A stretch of DNA of 64,000 nt from Punica granatum (taxonomy: Eukaryota > Streptophyta > Magnoliopsida > Myrtales > Lythraceae), in NCBI RefSeq assembly GCF_007655135.1, contig NC_045130.1, positions 11,594,001 through 11,658,000 of the forward strand, given 5' to 3'. This document shows, in pieces, positions 16,601 through 29,400 of this stretch. Below the pieces are notes generated by a model, which had not been told where the DNA came from, ran no database searches, and worked only from the letters and a program-made list of their open reading frames with translations. The position numbers were made by a program, and so were the translations under genes. Position 1 is the first letter of the stretch. Each line of letters begins with the position of its first letter.

Positions 16601-19132
16601 GAAAGAAATATTTTGTTTTTTTTTCCTTAGATATATGGTATCATATTTCTTGCATTTAATAGAACTGATGGTCATACGTGTCTCATGAGATGGAAACTGT
16701 TCTTCCATTAGTTCCTTATTTTTATGTCTATGGGTTAGTGCGTTGGATGTTTGTTTTAGTGCTATATGACTTTCATTTGCATTCTTCTCTCTCTAGTGGG
16801 AATCGGGAAAGTAAAAGAACCCTGAGTCAGTCATCTTGTGCTGAGGGGAAGGATAGGACATCTTTGGAATCTTTCAATTCCTTAAACACCAATATAATAG
16901 GATGGACTCCAGAACGTCTCAACTATTTCAAATGCATTGATATTGCTACGTAGAATTTCAGAGTCCTCTGGTGAAGCTATTCCTTTATGTTTGGAGAATT
17001 TGTTTACAATTGACATGAGGAAGGTATAACTTCCCTTACAAACACCCTCGCTTGTACATACTCTACATTCTAGAAATGTATCTGTGTATCCTTTTATATC
17101 AGTCACACCTTTGTTATTAGATTATAGTGAACCCTTTATGGACTTTAATAAAAAAGGGGAAGAGTCAGCATGTTTTACTCTTTGTACAGACCATGATTTG
17201 AATTTCTGAAATCTTCCTCAGTTTTCCATGACCTCCACTATATTAGCTCTTCATAGTCTTCCAATTATAATTCCTGTGGTTTCTTTCAACCTTCTCGGAA
17301 CAAGCTATATGAGGGTGACGGTGGTGCTGCTTTTCAGCGTCTGTTTAATTTTCCCCAAGACTAGCAGTATTGCCTACCACCAATATGGATGGAATTAGAA
17401 TCTTACGCTACTCAGTCTTTTATCTATTGTTTTGGGTTTTCATTCTCTTTATTCCTTCAAAAACCTGTCATTTGTTGATATTTCCAGTTAGTAGATTGCT
17501 GTTTGAGGTTACGCATGACTGAGTAAATGTCTGCTTATTTTTGTTTTACAATCTAAATGCAGGTCGGCAATACTTTTTGATGCAATTGCTATTACTGCTC
17601 TTATAGTATTTGCGATCCGCGTGGTGTTGGGCTATAAACAGACGTCGGATAGGTATCAAGTGAGTGAATTCAATCTTGGTAAGATGTAAATAAGACTATG
17701 TTTTCTTTAGTATGTAGATGTATCCTTTGCCTTCATATTCTAGTTCTGTAGTACTGTTACTTACACAGTTGGGCACCTTTTTCTGCAGCTATTGGTCAAC
17801 AAGACACTTTATGAGAAAACAGAAGCTAGTGGTTTCGGCTCGGTTCATTTTCTTTTGGATGCATCTGAACAACAGAAAGTAAGGCAGTCTTTTGAGAATT
17901 GTCTAGAAAAAATCTAATAATAACTGAGCTCATTGATTTAGAAGACATAAGGAAAGGAGTGGTGAAGCTGAAAATTTCCCAGAAGGGACTAGATGCTGAC
18001 ACAACTTGAAAGTATAGCATGCCTAAGAGAATTATTTTCCAATTATTGATTCCTTCTGTTGGTTTATACAACCTTTATGACTTATGCATTCCTCCATACA
18101 GTTCAAGGAAGCAATTTTGGCATATGCAATCCTGCTTAGGGCTAACAATAGCCAGGTACTTTCATCTAGTACATCTTTATTCTTTAGCCTCCAAAACCAA
18201 CAGTTTCGCTTTACTGCAGCTATAGGTACACAGTGTAATTAGCAAGGCCAAATCCAACCAAGTGTCTTCTTTCTCTTGCAACGATTATGGCTATGTATGC
18301 CAATTAATACGCCAATTAAGACTTGTTTTCCTATTTACGGGCGCGTTGGTGGAACTCAAGCAGAATTTAGTACTGTTTAAAATATTGAGCAACTATCTCT
18401 GCTATAAGGCAATCTTGTTTCTAATTTCTTATTCTATATATAATTCTGATGCTATTGCAGGTGAAGAACACTTAAAATTGGGTTAGAGATGTTTGTAAAT
18501 TTGGATTTGGGTGCACGTATAATGCGCTTCAGGATTCTCAGATTTTATGATGTGATGATGTCCCTTTTCTTTTTTTTGAGAAATAGAAAGACCACGTGAA
18601 CATTAGTTGGTATCCCATCATTTACATATGGCAGATAAATTCCATGGGCTGATAGCACTTGCAAAATACTGTCTGATATATGTCTTAGTTCTACCACTGC
18701 AATTTAACTGTACGTGAATGTACCAGGATAGCTTTGAGATTGAGTGCTGTCGGGAACAATGCTATCAAAGTACTTGAGGCTTTGTCTCTGTCTGAAGGCT
18801 GATTGTCGTCTTTTGCTGACTGCAGATGAATTGTCGACAGAGAATTGGAGATGAATGTGAGAGATTTGTGTACAATATGTTCAAGCAGCAGGTGAATTTC
18901 ACTTGGCAGTGATTAATTTATGCAGGGTACTGTGGGTGATTGGCACGTCTCATCTCAAGAAAGAGTGTGTTTAATGCAGGTGGATATGCCAGTTGACAAA
19001 GCATTGGAAACTTTGTTGAGATTGGGTCTAGCGACTGAAACATATGCAAATGGAAGTACCTCTCTACAGGCCATTCCCTGTCCTAAGGCATGTCAAGCCC
19101 TTAAGGAACGTTGGAATACTTTTCTTGTCTAA
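10692..19132 (+). CDS. DUF3754 membrane protein, probably plastid-targeted
   Basis: Fourteen exons join in frame: 10692-11053, 11133-11261, 11406-11585, 12406-12541, 13576-13910, 14595-14724, 15421-15546, 15637-15681, 16443-16522, 17563-17659, 17789-17878, 18102-18155, 18826-18891, 18980-19132. The 660-aa product matches the plant DUF3754 family (Arabidopsis At2g46915 type), whose biochemical role is unknown. Residues 1-45 are rich in Ser, Pro and Arg with a His-Arg run, like a transit peptide. An acidic stretch (EEEDEDEDD) follows near 65-75. The central part has DTPEDARQFLD and WVAAQRAIAHYEAF. DUF3754 lies in the C-terminal half, with hydrophobic segments at about 484-500 and 508-530, probably a membrane hairpin, separated by an intron. 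Start 10692 is the first ATG in frame; Met45 is an alternative that would remove the transit peptide. No frameshift is seen. Confidence 0.88.
10763..10794. repeat. Coding (CAT)n(CGT)n trinucleotide repeat
   Basis: Three CAT-type units and seven CGT units encode HHHRRRRRRR in the presumed transit peptide of the DUF3754 protein. Length changes would stay in frame and alter only the basic charge of the presequence. Confidence 0.9.
15876..15901. repeat. (AC)n microsatellite in DUF3754 gene intron 8
   Basis: About 12 AC units in the 761-bp intron between exons 15637-15681 and 16443-16522. Confidence 0.9.
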
Positions 19133-22100
19133 GTTTGACAGGTCTTTTAGCTGTTGAAGTCAAACATTTTGCCTATTTACTGGAGGAAGACAGGTAGGCA
19201 GAAAATTAGCATCTGTTTGTAAAATAGATTTCATGTCTTTTTTTGGGTAAATGGTAGTTTAGATTTTATATGTTGAATTGCATGAATACAAGATTTCATG
19301 TAATCTAGAAGCCATATTTGTTCATATACCAAAAGGTATAGAGTATGTAAAGTACAACTAAATTGGATTGAAGTCTATGAGAATTTTCTTGGTCGGTATG
19401 TACGATCTTCAAAATCAAAGATGCAGTCCCACCCCTCCACTTTCGCGTTGGCGTATCTGGGCTCCTGGAGGTAGGACCTCTGTCACCTTCCCCATCAGAA
19501 GTTAATTTGTTTACATCTCTCAAGAATTGTCCTGTCTACTCTCTCAAGGCTCTGTAGTGGGATCCTCGTTTCAACCTGGTCAAGGGAGTCCAATATTGCA
19601 GGTACACTTTCCTCTCCTGGCAAAGGTTAGATATTGCTCATTCAGACCAGATCTGGTCGGATGTGACCAGGTACGGCCTGAGCTAATTAATATTGGCCGG
19701 CACGGCCTGACCTTTGGCAGATTACATCAACTTCTCTCTGCCGCTGGGGGTTTAAACCAGTGTGGTTCTCATGTCCATAAGCCTTAGTGGTTTTGGTTCA
19801 GCCTCTCTTGGTCTGAATTGCATATTACAATTATGGAAGGTTTTCGATAATGACATTATGGAAGTTGGAAATGCAAGTCAACACCCAATTAGAAGATTGA
19901 CCATTCATTTAGACCTCTTCTGATTCAGACTAGTCCTGTCGTTCTTTCCTTTTCACAATCACTGGGATGATATAATCTTCTGGCATCATCATCAAACTAG
20001 CTTTACATGTTACTGCAGTTACTCAAAGGACTTGAATAATTGGCCAATATTTGTTTTTAATCATCTTACTACTTTGTAGGTCTTTGGACAGGTTCAAACT
20101 GGAAAGGAAAGGAACAGGTATTTCAAAGAAGGTGAAAATGACTCACGTCAGGAGAGTGAGTGGTTCTACGCCTTGTATATCTTCTCGGTAGTCCCAACAT
20201 ATATATTGGAAGATTACGTGAAACCTTTATGTGTAGCTATAGGTGTTGCTCACATTTAAATGTGCAGTAGCATGACATTGGTTCGTTCGTTGAAAAAATT
20301 AAGCAGCCACGGGTGGTGCGGAGCATGTGGTAGAAACCAGGAGCAGGGAGTATGAATGGATTTATGAGCTACATAGCAGATAACATATAGTTACAAGTAA
20401 GGGCACAAACGAATTTCTTCCTTGTACCTAGACTCTCTTAGGCATGCCTTAGGTTTGATTCTTGCCACCATGTGACTAACGGCCAACGTGAAGCTCGCTC
20501 ACTCTCTTCTCGTTCACTGTTAGCCTGAGATGGATGGGAGCAGGAGAAAGTAGTTCCGCCCATGATCTATAGGGAAATTGTTTTGCTGCTGCTTTCTGTT
20601 GTATGTACACACGTGGGGAGGTGGAAGCCGACTTTGAGCGATCGAGGACGGGACCCATGATCTATTGGGGCATGTAGAATGGTTGAGTTACCTTCTTCCT
20701 GTATGCTTCATGTATGGGGATACGGAGAGGCTACCTTGCTGTTCCTTATCGCCTTCTCGCCGGGATATGCTATGTGAACTATTATGCCATTATTGACTGC
20801 TAGACTGACGGTCTCAAGCCACTCTTCCCAAACACATTCACAATTCTGATCTACGTTCAATTGCTGTTCCAGTAGTTTTATGTCATTTCCCCTACACCCT
20901 TTCTATTTTGGTCCCCATTCTTTCCGTCGCTATCATTTCATATGTCGGACTGTGTAGAAGCTTGGTTCTCACAATAAAAGCTGCAGGTAGAAATTTTTGA
21001 ATAGCAAGTCATATATAATGATTGAACACAGTGATTATCTCTATAGAAGGGGAGAAAAAAAAAGGTTATATAATTTGTGACAAAAGAAGTATCTAATTTT
21101 AAATTGAAAGTAATTTGAATGAAAATAATTATGCAGGTTTTTTAAGTATTATAAATGAAAACAACTTAATATATTATTTTAGGAAATAAAAACAACGTCA
21201 AAGCAATTATCGAAGATAGTTATTCAAGTGAAAGCAATTTTTTTTCTTGCTAATTACCATAATTAAGTCTTATCGAGAAAATTGAAAATTTGTATTGGAT
21301 GATATAGTGGCAACATGATAAGTAATCTAAGATATTTATATGACGAATAAAAAACAATTGCAAAAAATGAATGTTTCTTCCTTGATAATTACCAAACTTC
21401 AGTTCTATTTTAAAAATTATCAATTTTGACCTTATAATGTCAATGTGACGACATTTGAAGATGGGCAAAAATATACATTAAATAACACAACCTTTACACT
21501 TTGTGTCAAATTTGGCACAATCATTAAAAATTGATTTAAACATCTTCGCACAATCATTAAAAATTGTTTAAAACATCACAACCTTTCATTTTCGTGTCTA
21601 GTCTAGAGCCTCGTTATATTTCCGTCCAAAATTAAACAAATTATAATGTTCATGAAATGTAAGTTAAATCACAAGAAATTCATTAAACAAATTCTAATGT
21701 TCATGGATTATTTTTACTAAAACACCTAGAATGTTCACATAATTTTTTTTTACTATATCATTACACAAAGTTTCAATTAAAATACAATCGTTTTGAATTA
21801 TTTTCAAATGTTTTATAATAAGACTTTAATGAGAATTATCTCTATTTTATATGTATCTGATTGCTATTTCTTAATTGCATTTATTAAGTGTATTTATATC
21901 TATTTGGTAGTTAATTTTACTAGATACAAACATACCAGATATTTAGGCCGTGTGATGCATAGATTTTTAGTTAGTTGTTTTATTCAATATGTTTTGTTAT
22001 TAATAAATTTTAACATAAACTTCATTTTAATAAAGACATTAAATTTTTATTATTTTTAACATTTTAATTAAAATTAACCTAAACTTTATTTTAGTTTTAT

Positions 22101-22368
22101 TATCCAACCCTATTTAATAGAGTGGGAGATAAATATAATTTTTTTTCTTTTTTAAATTTTTAATAAAAATTAACTTAAAAGATTTATTTTGGTATTTACT
22201 ATTCTAACCCTATTTAGTAGGGTAGGAAATAATTTTATTTATTATTCTAACCATATTTAATAGGGGAATACAAATTTTACATTTTCTTTTTGTTTTTTTA
22301 ATAATAGTTAACTTAAACTTTATTTTTATATTTACTATTCCAACCCTATTTAATAGGATGAGATACAA

Positions 22369-22400
<32 letters not shown>

Positions 22401-23184
22401 GTTGTACGAGTTTACATGCACATCAATTTATTTGGAAGGTAATTTTACTACTTTCAAATTGATTCTTTGTGGAAGACGATCAAATATATATATAATATGT
22501 AATTATTTTCTTAATATTTATTTTAAATATTTAATATTTATTAAAATATTGTTAGGTCAGGTAATATTACAATATATATTTAAACGATGGGTTATATTTC
22601 ACTACATATTTGAAATGCCCATATTAGACTATATTCCACTATATTCTGCTGCGTATTCTACTTCCCTTGAATCCACTAATATACCTATTGAAAATTTGAA
22701 ACTATATTCCATTGTACATTTCAATTTGCCTAATTATACTCTTTAATAAATATATAAAAATTTTCTGAATATAAATGATAATGACGTAGCATTACGAGAG
22801 AGTTTCATTTTATATTTTTGAACATGCGGTGATGTGAGAATTCAACTCGAGACTATCATTATATATATATATATATATATTGATTATTAAGAAATTTCCA
22901 GGGATTCGATAGATTTTTTTTTCTAAATTAAAGCACCGAGATTATTCAATTATAATTATGATTAGTATTGGATATAATTCTATAACGAGAAATCCTTCGA
23001 TGATCCTATAACACGGTGCGGTGAGAGGAAGTATCAATTGAACTCCAACATCGAGGCAACAAGCCAATAGCTTAGACGAAACAAGTAGTGCATCATATAT
23101 AATTATGAATTGCTAGTCACATTACAGTGAGGCGAACTCGTTTTAGACTTTCTAATAATTAACTGTATTTCTTAAAATTGTTTT
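19133..23184. other. 3' flank of the DUF3754 gene and AT-rich spacer without a recognised gene
   Basis: The first few hundred bases include the 3' UTR of the DUF3754 gene. From 19.4 to 20.9 kb base composition is near average, but frames are short and match nothing I know. From 21.0 to 23.1 kb it is very AT-rich with (TA)n runs at 22365-22393 and 22860-22880. Confidence 0.55.
22090..22395. repeat. Short AT-rich tandem repeat array ending in (TA)n
   Basis: Four diverged units carry the core ATTCTAACCCTATTTAATAGG (variants near 22101, 22199, 22241 and 22335), each followed by a purine-rich GTGGGAGATAAAT-like segment. Three are separated by TTTTTAATAAAAATTAACTT-like filler. Spacing is irregular (about 40 and 95 bp). 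The array ends in (TA)n. Confidence 0.75.
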
Positions 23185-23777
23185 TGTTGAGTCTGTCTCA
23201 TATTCAGTAGAAAACCTAAAGACCCGGAAACGACGGTGAAATCAACCGAAACGAGGAGAAGGGATCAAAGTTGAGCCGTGCTCAGTAAAAGAGAGATTGC
23301 TGCAGCAATGGGAATGTTTGCTGCAGCAGAGTTGAAGATCAATGCAGCAATAGGCAGTTTTGCCGCAGCAAATTGGAGTCGACTTAGGGGATATGGTTTC
23401 CACTGTGGGAACGATTTTGTGTAATCTTAGAATATATATTTCTAGGAATATTCTATAATTGTTATGGGTATATTCTTATATCTATAAGTACGAGAGAGGG
23501 AGTCTTTTGTATTAAGACACATTGGGTGAGAATCGCGCGTAATCATTTTGAAAAGTTTTTAGGTTATTCTTTTGGAGTCTCTAGGGTTCGAAGATTGTGA
23601 GGTTCTTCTTGGGTTGGGTCTTGTAACGAGGGCTGAAAAACATGAGTGTGATTAATCTCCTCTTTTCGATTTGTCCGTGAATGTTTCCCTCGCCTTGAGG
23701 GTTACCACGTATATTTGTTTTCGTTTATTTTTCGATTTCCCGTTATTTTAATTTCGTTTGAGCATCTTATTCCAACA
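23185..23777. mobile_element. Solo LTR (593 bp) with 5-bp target duplication
   Basis: The element starts TGTTGAGTCTG and ends TTATTCCAACA, so its ends are TGTTG/CAACA inverted repeats. It is flanked on both sides by GTTTT (23180-23184 and 23778-23782), a perfect 5-bp target duplication. No primer-binding site, polypurine tract, gag or pol is nearby, and only one LTR is present, so it is the product of recombination between two LTRs. A TATA-like segment (ATATCTATAAGTA) lies near 23475. The left half has several GCAGCAA repeats. Length and ends suit a Ty1/copia-type element, but the superfamily cannot be proved from an LTR alone. Confidence 0.88.
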
Positions 23778-24934
23778 GTTTTAACCTCCTCAAACGTGCC
23801 TCTTTCACTGTTATCTTCAGTAGAAATATATATTTGCTATACTAAATTCGAAGCAGGGCATCCGACGTAAGGTTCATCCCACTGTGGTTCGTTGCGCAAG
23901 CAAATTCGTGGTACCGGCACTTTTAGGTAGCTGCTCGCCTTGTGCCGAAGACTAACAAGTATGTGGAGCCATGCAATTATGTCCGACCCTGATGGCGTAA
24001 ATATCCGATTACATTTGTCTATCTCATTATAATTATTCATATGATAGATCATATATTATCCACTGTTACCATATGGTGAGCTAGCTCTTCCATAACAAGG
24101 GGAGGCCAAAGCTAAGTATATTCTTCTCCCCTTGCACATATAATATATATATATATATATATATAGATGTATTTAAGATGTTCTCTCTTTTCTCTCTAAC
24201 TTGGGCGCCCTATTGTTTATGTTGTGAAGGCCTCTGGTGGGGGCATTGCAGGAGCAAGGACGATGATGGAAAATGGAAAAATCAAGCTAGAGGTTGTGAA
24301 GGTGAGCAAGAGGAGTAAAGTAGTTGTGAAAAGAATACAATGAATGTTCGACTGCGAGGGGAATAAATAAGGGCAACATGGGGGACCGAGAGCAAGAGGA
24401 ATGAATGATGTAGCAGCTGTTAGCTAAGCTAGAGGAATAATAAGAGCAGAAAGGAATAAGACCCAAGTGGATTGAGAACGAGGAGGGGAATATGTGCAAT
24501 TAAGAGGTCCATATATGCGTGAGGAAGCACTCATTTGATGATCCTCCATCGGAATTGCAAGCGACCAAGAACCTTTTAGGTAGATACGTGTGTCTTAGGA
24601 CAACGTCATACGGCATCGAATTCCATTATAGTTGGAAAGTTCGGGCTACACCCGAGTTCTCGATACGATGCATCCAAATTCCGATAAGAGTTAATGCAAG
24701 ATTAGGGTACTAAAAAATTATGGTCAAATTATCTACATGGAGAATGACTTATACCTAACAATTTTTTGGACTTTACGTTTTGCCGTCATTTCTCCCGATA
24801 CTTTACCAATTGTCAGGCCTCTTTCTGTCAGTATAGGAGTGCCGACATTTCCACAAAAAAGCGTCAGAAGAATCGTACAAAAACTAACACTTACGAAGTG
24901 TCAGTGTAGATTGGACAAGAGACAACGGTTGTTA

Positions 24935-25262
24935 GCGCCGGCGTTGTCTTGGCAGGGCCAACGCTTAGAGGTATCAGCCTTAGTGCAGGCTAGGTCGATG
25001 CAAACAAACATTGGCCTAGCGCATGCCCGGTTGACGATGACCATGTGCAGGTTGGGACAACACTTAGCTGCTTCGGGCCTTGTTTGGACTGGGCCAATGC
25101 CTACGTGCGTCGGTCATTGTCCAGGCTAGGCCCGCATTATTCTTGCATCTACCCTTGTGTAGGCTAGGTCGATGCGAACGTGCACCAGCCTTTGTCAGGG
25201 CTAAGACTAATGCTTTTGAAGCGTCGGCCCTTGTGCCGACCCAATATAGCATCGGCCTTTTC
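24935..25262. repeat. Degenerate GC-rich minisatellite, period about 37 bp
   Basis: Successive units begin at about 24978, 25076, 25113, 25151, 25188 and 25227, with spacings of 37, 38, 37 and 39 bp in the best part. The consensus is close to GGCCCTTGTGCAGGCTAGGT followed by CGATGCGAACGTGCATC. Units are diverged, and both strands have open frames of 60-130 codons because the unit lacks stops, which makes misleading ORFs. Confidence 0.72.
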
Positions 25263-26214
25263 ATGTTCGTCTTGACAGTTAGGCAAATATATATTCTACT
25301 AGGAATCTTAAAAATAGGAGTGGGCGACTTATTATAAGTTGCATGAAAGATAATTTAGGAGTGCATTCGAAGTTATCTTCCTAAGGGAAGACAAGGGGGT
25401 CAGCCAGCGTGAATCCACATCGTTACCGCAGAGCATGTGACGTACCATAAGGAAGTAAAACACGTGATTCATTGGCCGATTTTGGTTCTAATTAAATGGG
25501 TCTAGTCTTGGATAAATTTTCTCCTACTAACATGCTCTTTTGACAAAAGCCTCTAAATTACCGGCTGTCACAATTCCTCCGATATAGTATCAGTTGGATT
25601 TTCAGTGTATCCAATCATTTTATTTGGGCAATCCTACGATAATACACATCAACTCAACCCATACTTCGGCTGCCTGAGTGCGCGCGCGCGCTCGTGTGTG
25701 TGTGTTTTTTTTTCTCTGTCTCTAAAGAACTATTTTGGCAATGTGTTGGGTGCGCACATCACAAACATGCAGCATGCCAATATATCCATACATATATGTT
25801 TATATATATACACGTGTGTGTATAGATAGATAGATATCCGAAAAGCGACGTACGTGATTAATGTACTAATAGCACATCATCCTGATAGAGCTACGTCACT
25901 CAAGAGTCAGACAATGGAGTCAATTGGGTTGTTCGTGAAATTATAGGATACCCAAATTAATGATCATTCTGTCTCTGAATTTCAGGAGCATATTTATTTT
26001 ACAAGATCATGAAATATAGCAAAATGCAATGCTCCAAATTGACTGATGAATACATTCATAAAAAAACCCTATCCTCGTCACACTAGGCAATTTGCAAGCG
26101 TTTCTTCCTCCAAATTAGGTCACTCATTGCAGCCAATGCCAAGCATCTCACTCTCTTTTTCCCTTCTCCTAATCCTTCTTTTTTTTTTTTTAAACAATTG
26201 AAAACATTGAAAGA

Positions 26215-26237
26215 TCTCTCCCTCTCTCTCTCTCTCC

Positions 26238-26270
<33 letters not shown>

Positions 26271-26285
26271 CGTGTGTGTGCTCAT
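26215..26285 (+). promoter_or_regulatory. Candidate core promoter of the NPF7 gene
   Basis: A CT run (26217-26236) is followed by TATATATATATG (26239-26250) and a GT run, 160-200 bp upstream of the ATG at 26444. Pyrimidine patch plus TATA fits a plant core promoter, but microsatellite sequence could give the same pattern by chance. Confidence 0.35.
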
Positions 26286-26443
26286 GCTCATCATATACAT
26301 AACATGACCCTGCTCTCTAGCTAGTCTTCATCATTCATTCTCCCTCTGTGTCTTCTCTCTCCCTCACACAGTCACAGCCTTTGTGTTTGTGGACTGGGGA
26401 TTTAATTTTCTGAGAGAGATCAAGAAAGGCAAAATATTCAATC

Positions 26444-29400
26444 ATGGAGACAAGGGAAAGGGAACGGGAAAGGTCCTTATCATCTGACTTCAAGGTACAT
26501 TAATTTCCTCAAACCTCCCTATCTCTCTGTCTTAAGCACATGAGGTAGTGTCTGGTCTGGCTGTCTTGGTGTTGTTTGGTTTATATATCTCTCCTCCTGT
26601 TGATGTGATCATCAGAAAAGAAGTATCACCAACCAATCTGCACACTAACCTGAAGATTACTAACTGCCTCATTGATCTCCTAGAACAAAACCCGAAAACA
26701 TTTTCGCGTCGAGTTCCACGGATGGGTCGTTGACTTGTTTGATCTCGGTGCATGTTCTTGTTGTGATTTGCTGCTGTTCTTCTCGAGCCAAACGAACAAA
26801 GCCTTAAACCCCGGCTGTTGAATTTCTTTTGGGAATGCCAATGATGGATGATCCTGTTAATGGATATGGTGCTTATTAAACCCACTTAAGTTCATCATTC
26901 GGGTTGCCTCCCTTTTCCATCCTTTATTTTTTCGGCTAGACGTAGGCCTTTTAATAAAAACATTCCCACTGGCCATTACCACTAGCTAGCAACCCCAGAT
27001 GGCCCCCCCCACAATTGTTGTGGCTGCCTATAATATGTATACTTTGTCTTGTTACATATCATTCGGCCCCGACAGTCACGGGATCGCAAGATTGCCATAC
27101 GCAGCAGCATCGTCCTAATAATTAATATTTCTCTGATATATTAAGAGACAGAAGGCAGGGGGACATAAATAGTTTACTGCCGATAATCGTGCCAATCCTT
27201 GGTAAATGTCATTAGTGTATCAGTGTTCCCCCCAAAAAAGAAAACACAAAAAAAGGGCAGTTCCGAGATGTTCTGGATGCACGGTAAATTAATGAAACAT
27301 ACTTTCGTATATCTTGGGTGTTTTTAGTTCGAAGTGCTTCGAGATCCTTCTCATCATAGTCTTTTAGTGATTACCGAATTGATGGGGAGAGCATCGGTCA
27401 CCGTTCTTAAGCCGAGAAATGAAAAAATAGTGACTTAAACAAAATTGATTATATTACTTTAGATCGAATCAACAGCATCACATGATACGTCTTTTTTTAT
27501 TTTTTGATATAGACGTATAAAATGTCTTTTGTACATTAAAAAAAAAAGTTAGGAAAAATGCTGCATTGAGATCTTAATTGTGATGCGTTTAGATATCTGA
27601 CAAAATCTCGTATTGCCTTATAATTTTTTTAGACAAAGACATTTGTGCGGGGACACTGTAACCCTCAGAAATACAAAATTATTATTATTATTATTATTAT
27701 TCTTTTTACACGGAAGTCATGAGGATTTATCAATTAAAGATATTGTTGTTGTCATTACTAAGGGCATTACCTCATAAATGAAATTATCAAAGTCAACGAG
27801 GAATTTACTGTTGTCATTATTATGGGCATTACCATAGAATTAGAACTCGTGCGGGGGACGACCTAGTCTTGTTCTTTGTCCTTTTCCATTTATTTTTGTT
27901 CCCAAATTAGACAGTCGACCCATTTATTTGACCATAACTAGCTTAGAAGAAAACAAACGAATAAATGGAAATGAAGAAAAGACAATCTTTTTTTTTTCTT
28001 TTTAACTTATTTGAAAAAATAAAAAAAAGAGTTTGAATTTCGGAATTTATATCAATAAAAGGCCAACAAACCGATACAAGCAATTTAAACATATTTGCTC
28101 TGAACTATGAGCAATCCTTAATAGGAGACATGCAATCGGCTGGACAATGAAGGTACATAATTGGGATAATAATCATTCAACAACAACCATCCTAGTTACT
28201 GGCGGTGGTTGTGAAAGTTTGCCATAATTAAAAAGAATTGTTATATCGTACATCGCACGTGAAATTTTTAAAATTTCACATCATGACTCATTTAAGCGGC
28301 CCTGTGTTACTTCTTATTTTGAACTAATACCCCTTACTAATTTGAAAATTTTCTTTTCTCGTTCAGTTAAGTACGCAATAGCTCCGCCCAAATATAAAAT
28401 TATGTATCCACGCAAGACGTCTAATACAAAATTTGATCTTTACATGAAGCTTGTTTGGGATTAAAGTTGAGTTAAGCTCAACTCTATTCTAACTTTATAT
28501 ATATATATAATTGGGTTGTAATGATTTAGTTATTAAATTATGAGAAAAAGTAATGAATAGTTGAGAGAAAGTAATGATTGTATTGTTGAATTATGAAAAA
28601 AGTAATGAATAGTTTAGAGAATTTATATGGCTTAGAAATCGCATGTTCGAGATATAGTGAAACTACCCGTACCCCTTTATTAGTTATTTATGATTTCTCT
28701 TTCATAATACTAAAATTTTCTTGTTAAATAGCAACAAACTTATCTTTTTTAGAGTTTTAAGAAGGCTACTTATACTAGCAACACTATATATGATAATGTT
28801 CTGAAGAGTGTGCATTAGATTGCCATTTGGTTTATAAAGTTCAGGAAAAAAAAAAGGATAATTTTTAAGTCGATATGGAATAAAATTTATTTGACACTTT
28901 CATCAATTCCGTGGCTCGATGAGTCAAATCAGTTAAAGCATATTGACACCACGATTTGTGCAAGTACGCAGACATGTTATCACTGTATACCCTAACCACG
29001 TGAAATATATCTCTTGATTAATTAAGTAAATTGAACCTAACAACCAATAATCATCACTATGACATATTGAGAATAATTAAACTGAGGATATCATCTCTGG
29101 ATTTGCTTTACAATGTTGTAGGTGGCCCCAGTCGATGCATTGGAGAATCGAGAAGAGAGCACGAGCGCAAAAACCATAGACGGCTCCCTTGACAGGCTCG
29201 GCAGACCCGCCACAAAAGGCCGGACAGGCGGGTGGCGATGTGCCATCATGATATTAGGTACTCTCGATCAACACCGTCTAATATTCTACTAGCAGGAACG
29301 TTTCCAATCTCAAGGCTCGGGTTCAAGAGGATCCCCCAATCTAACGTTCTCAGGCCCTCCTCGACTGTCCGGGAACCTAAAAAATTTTCCCTTCAGTAGT

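Larger units (their letters stand above)
23783..26443. other. Spacer between the solo LTR and the NPF7 gene
   Basis: No gene is recognised. It holds a (TA)n run near 24143-24165, a GC-rich minisatellite (about 24935-25262), short (GT)n and CG-rich runs near 25680-25705 and 25815, and the CT/TA/GT-rich promoter region of the transporter at 26215-26285. Confidence 0.55.

Noticed and set aside
24737..25337. Overlapping open frames of 66-130 codons on both strands that look like Cys/Arg/Gly-rich proteins
   Set aside because: They coincide with the 37-bp GC-rich minisatellite; repetition without stops explains the length, and no domain or splice pattern supports coding.
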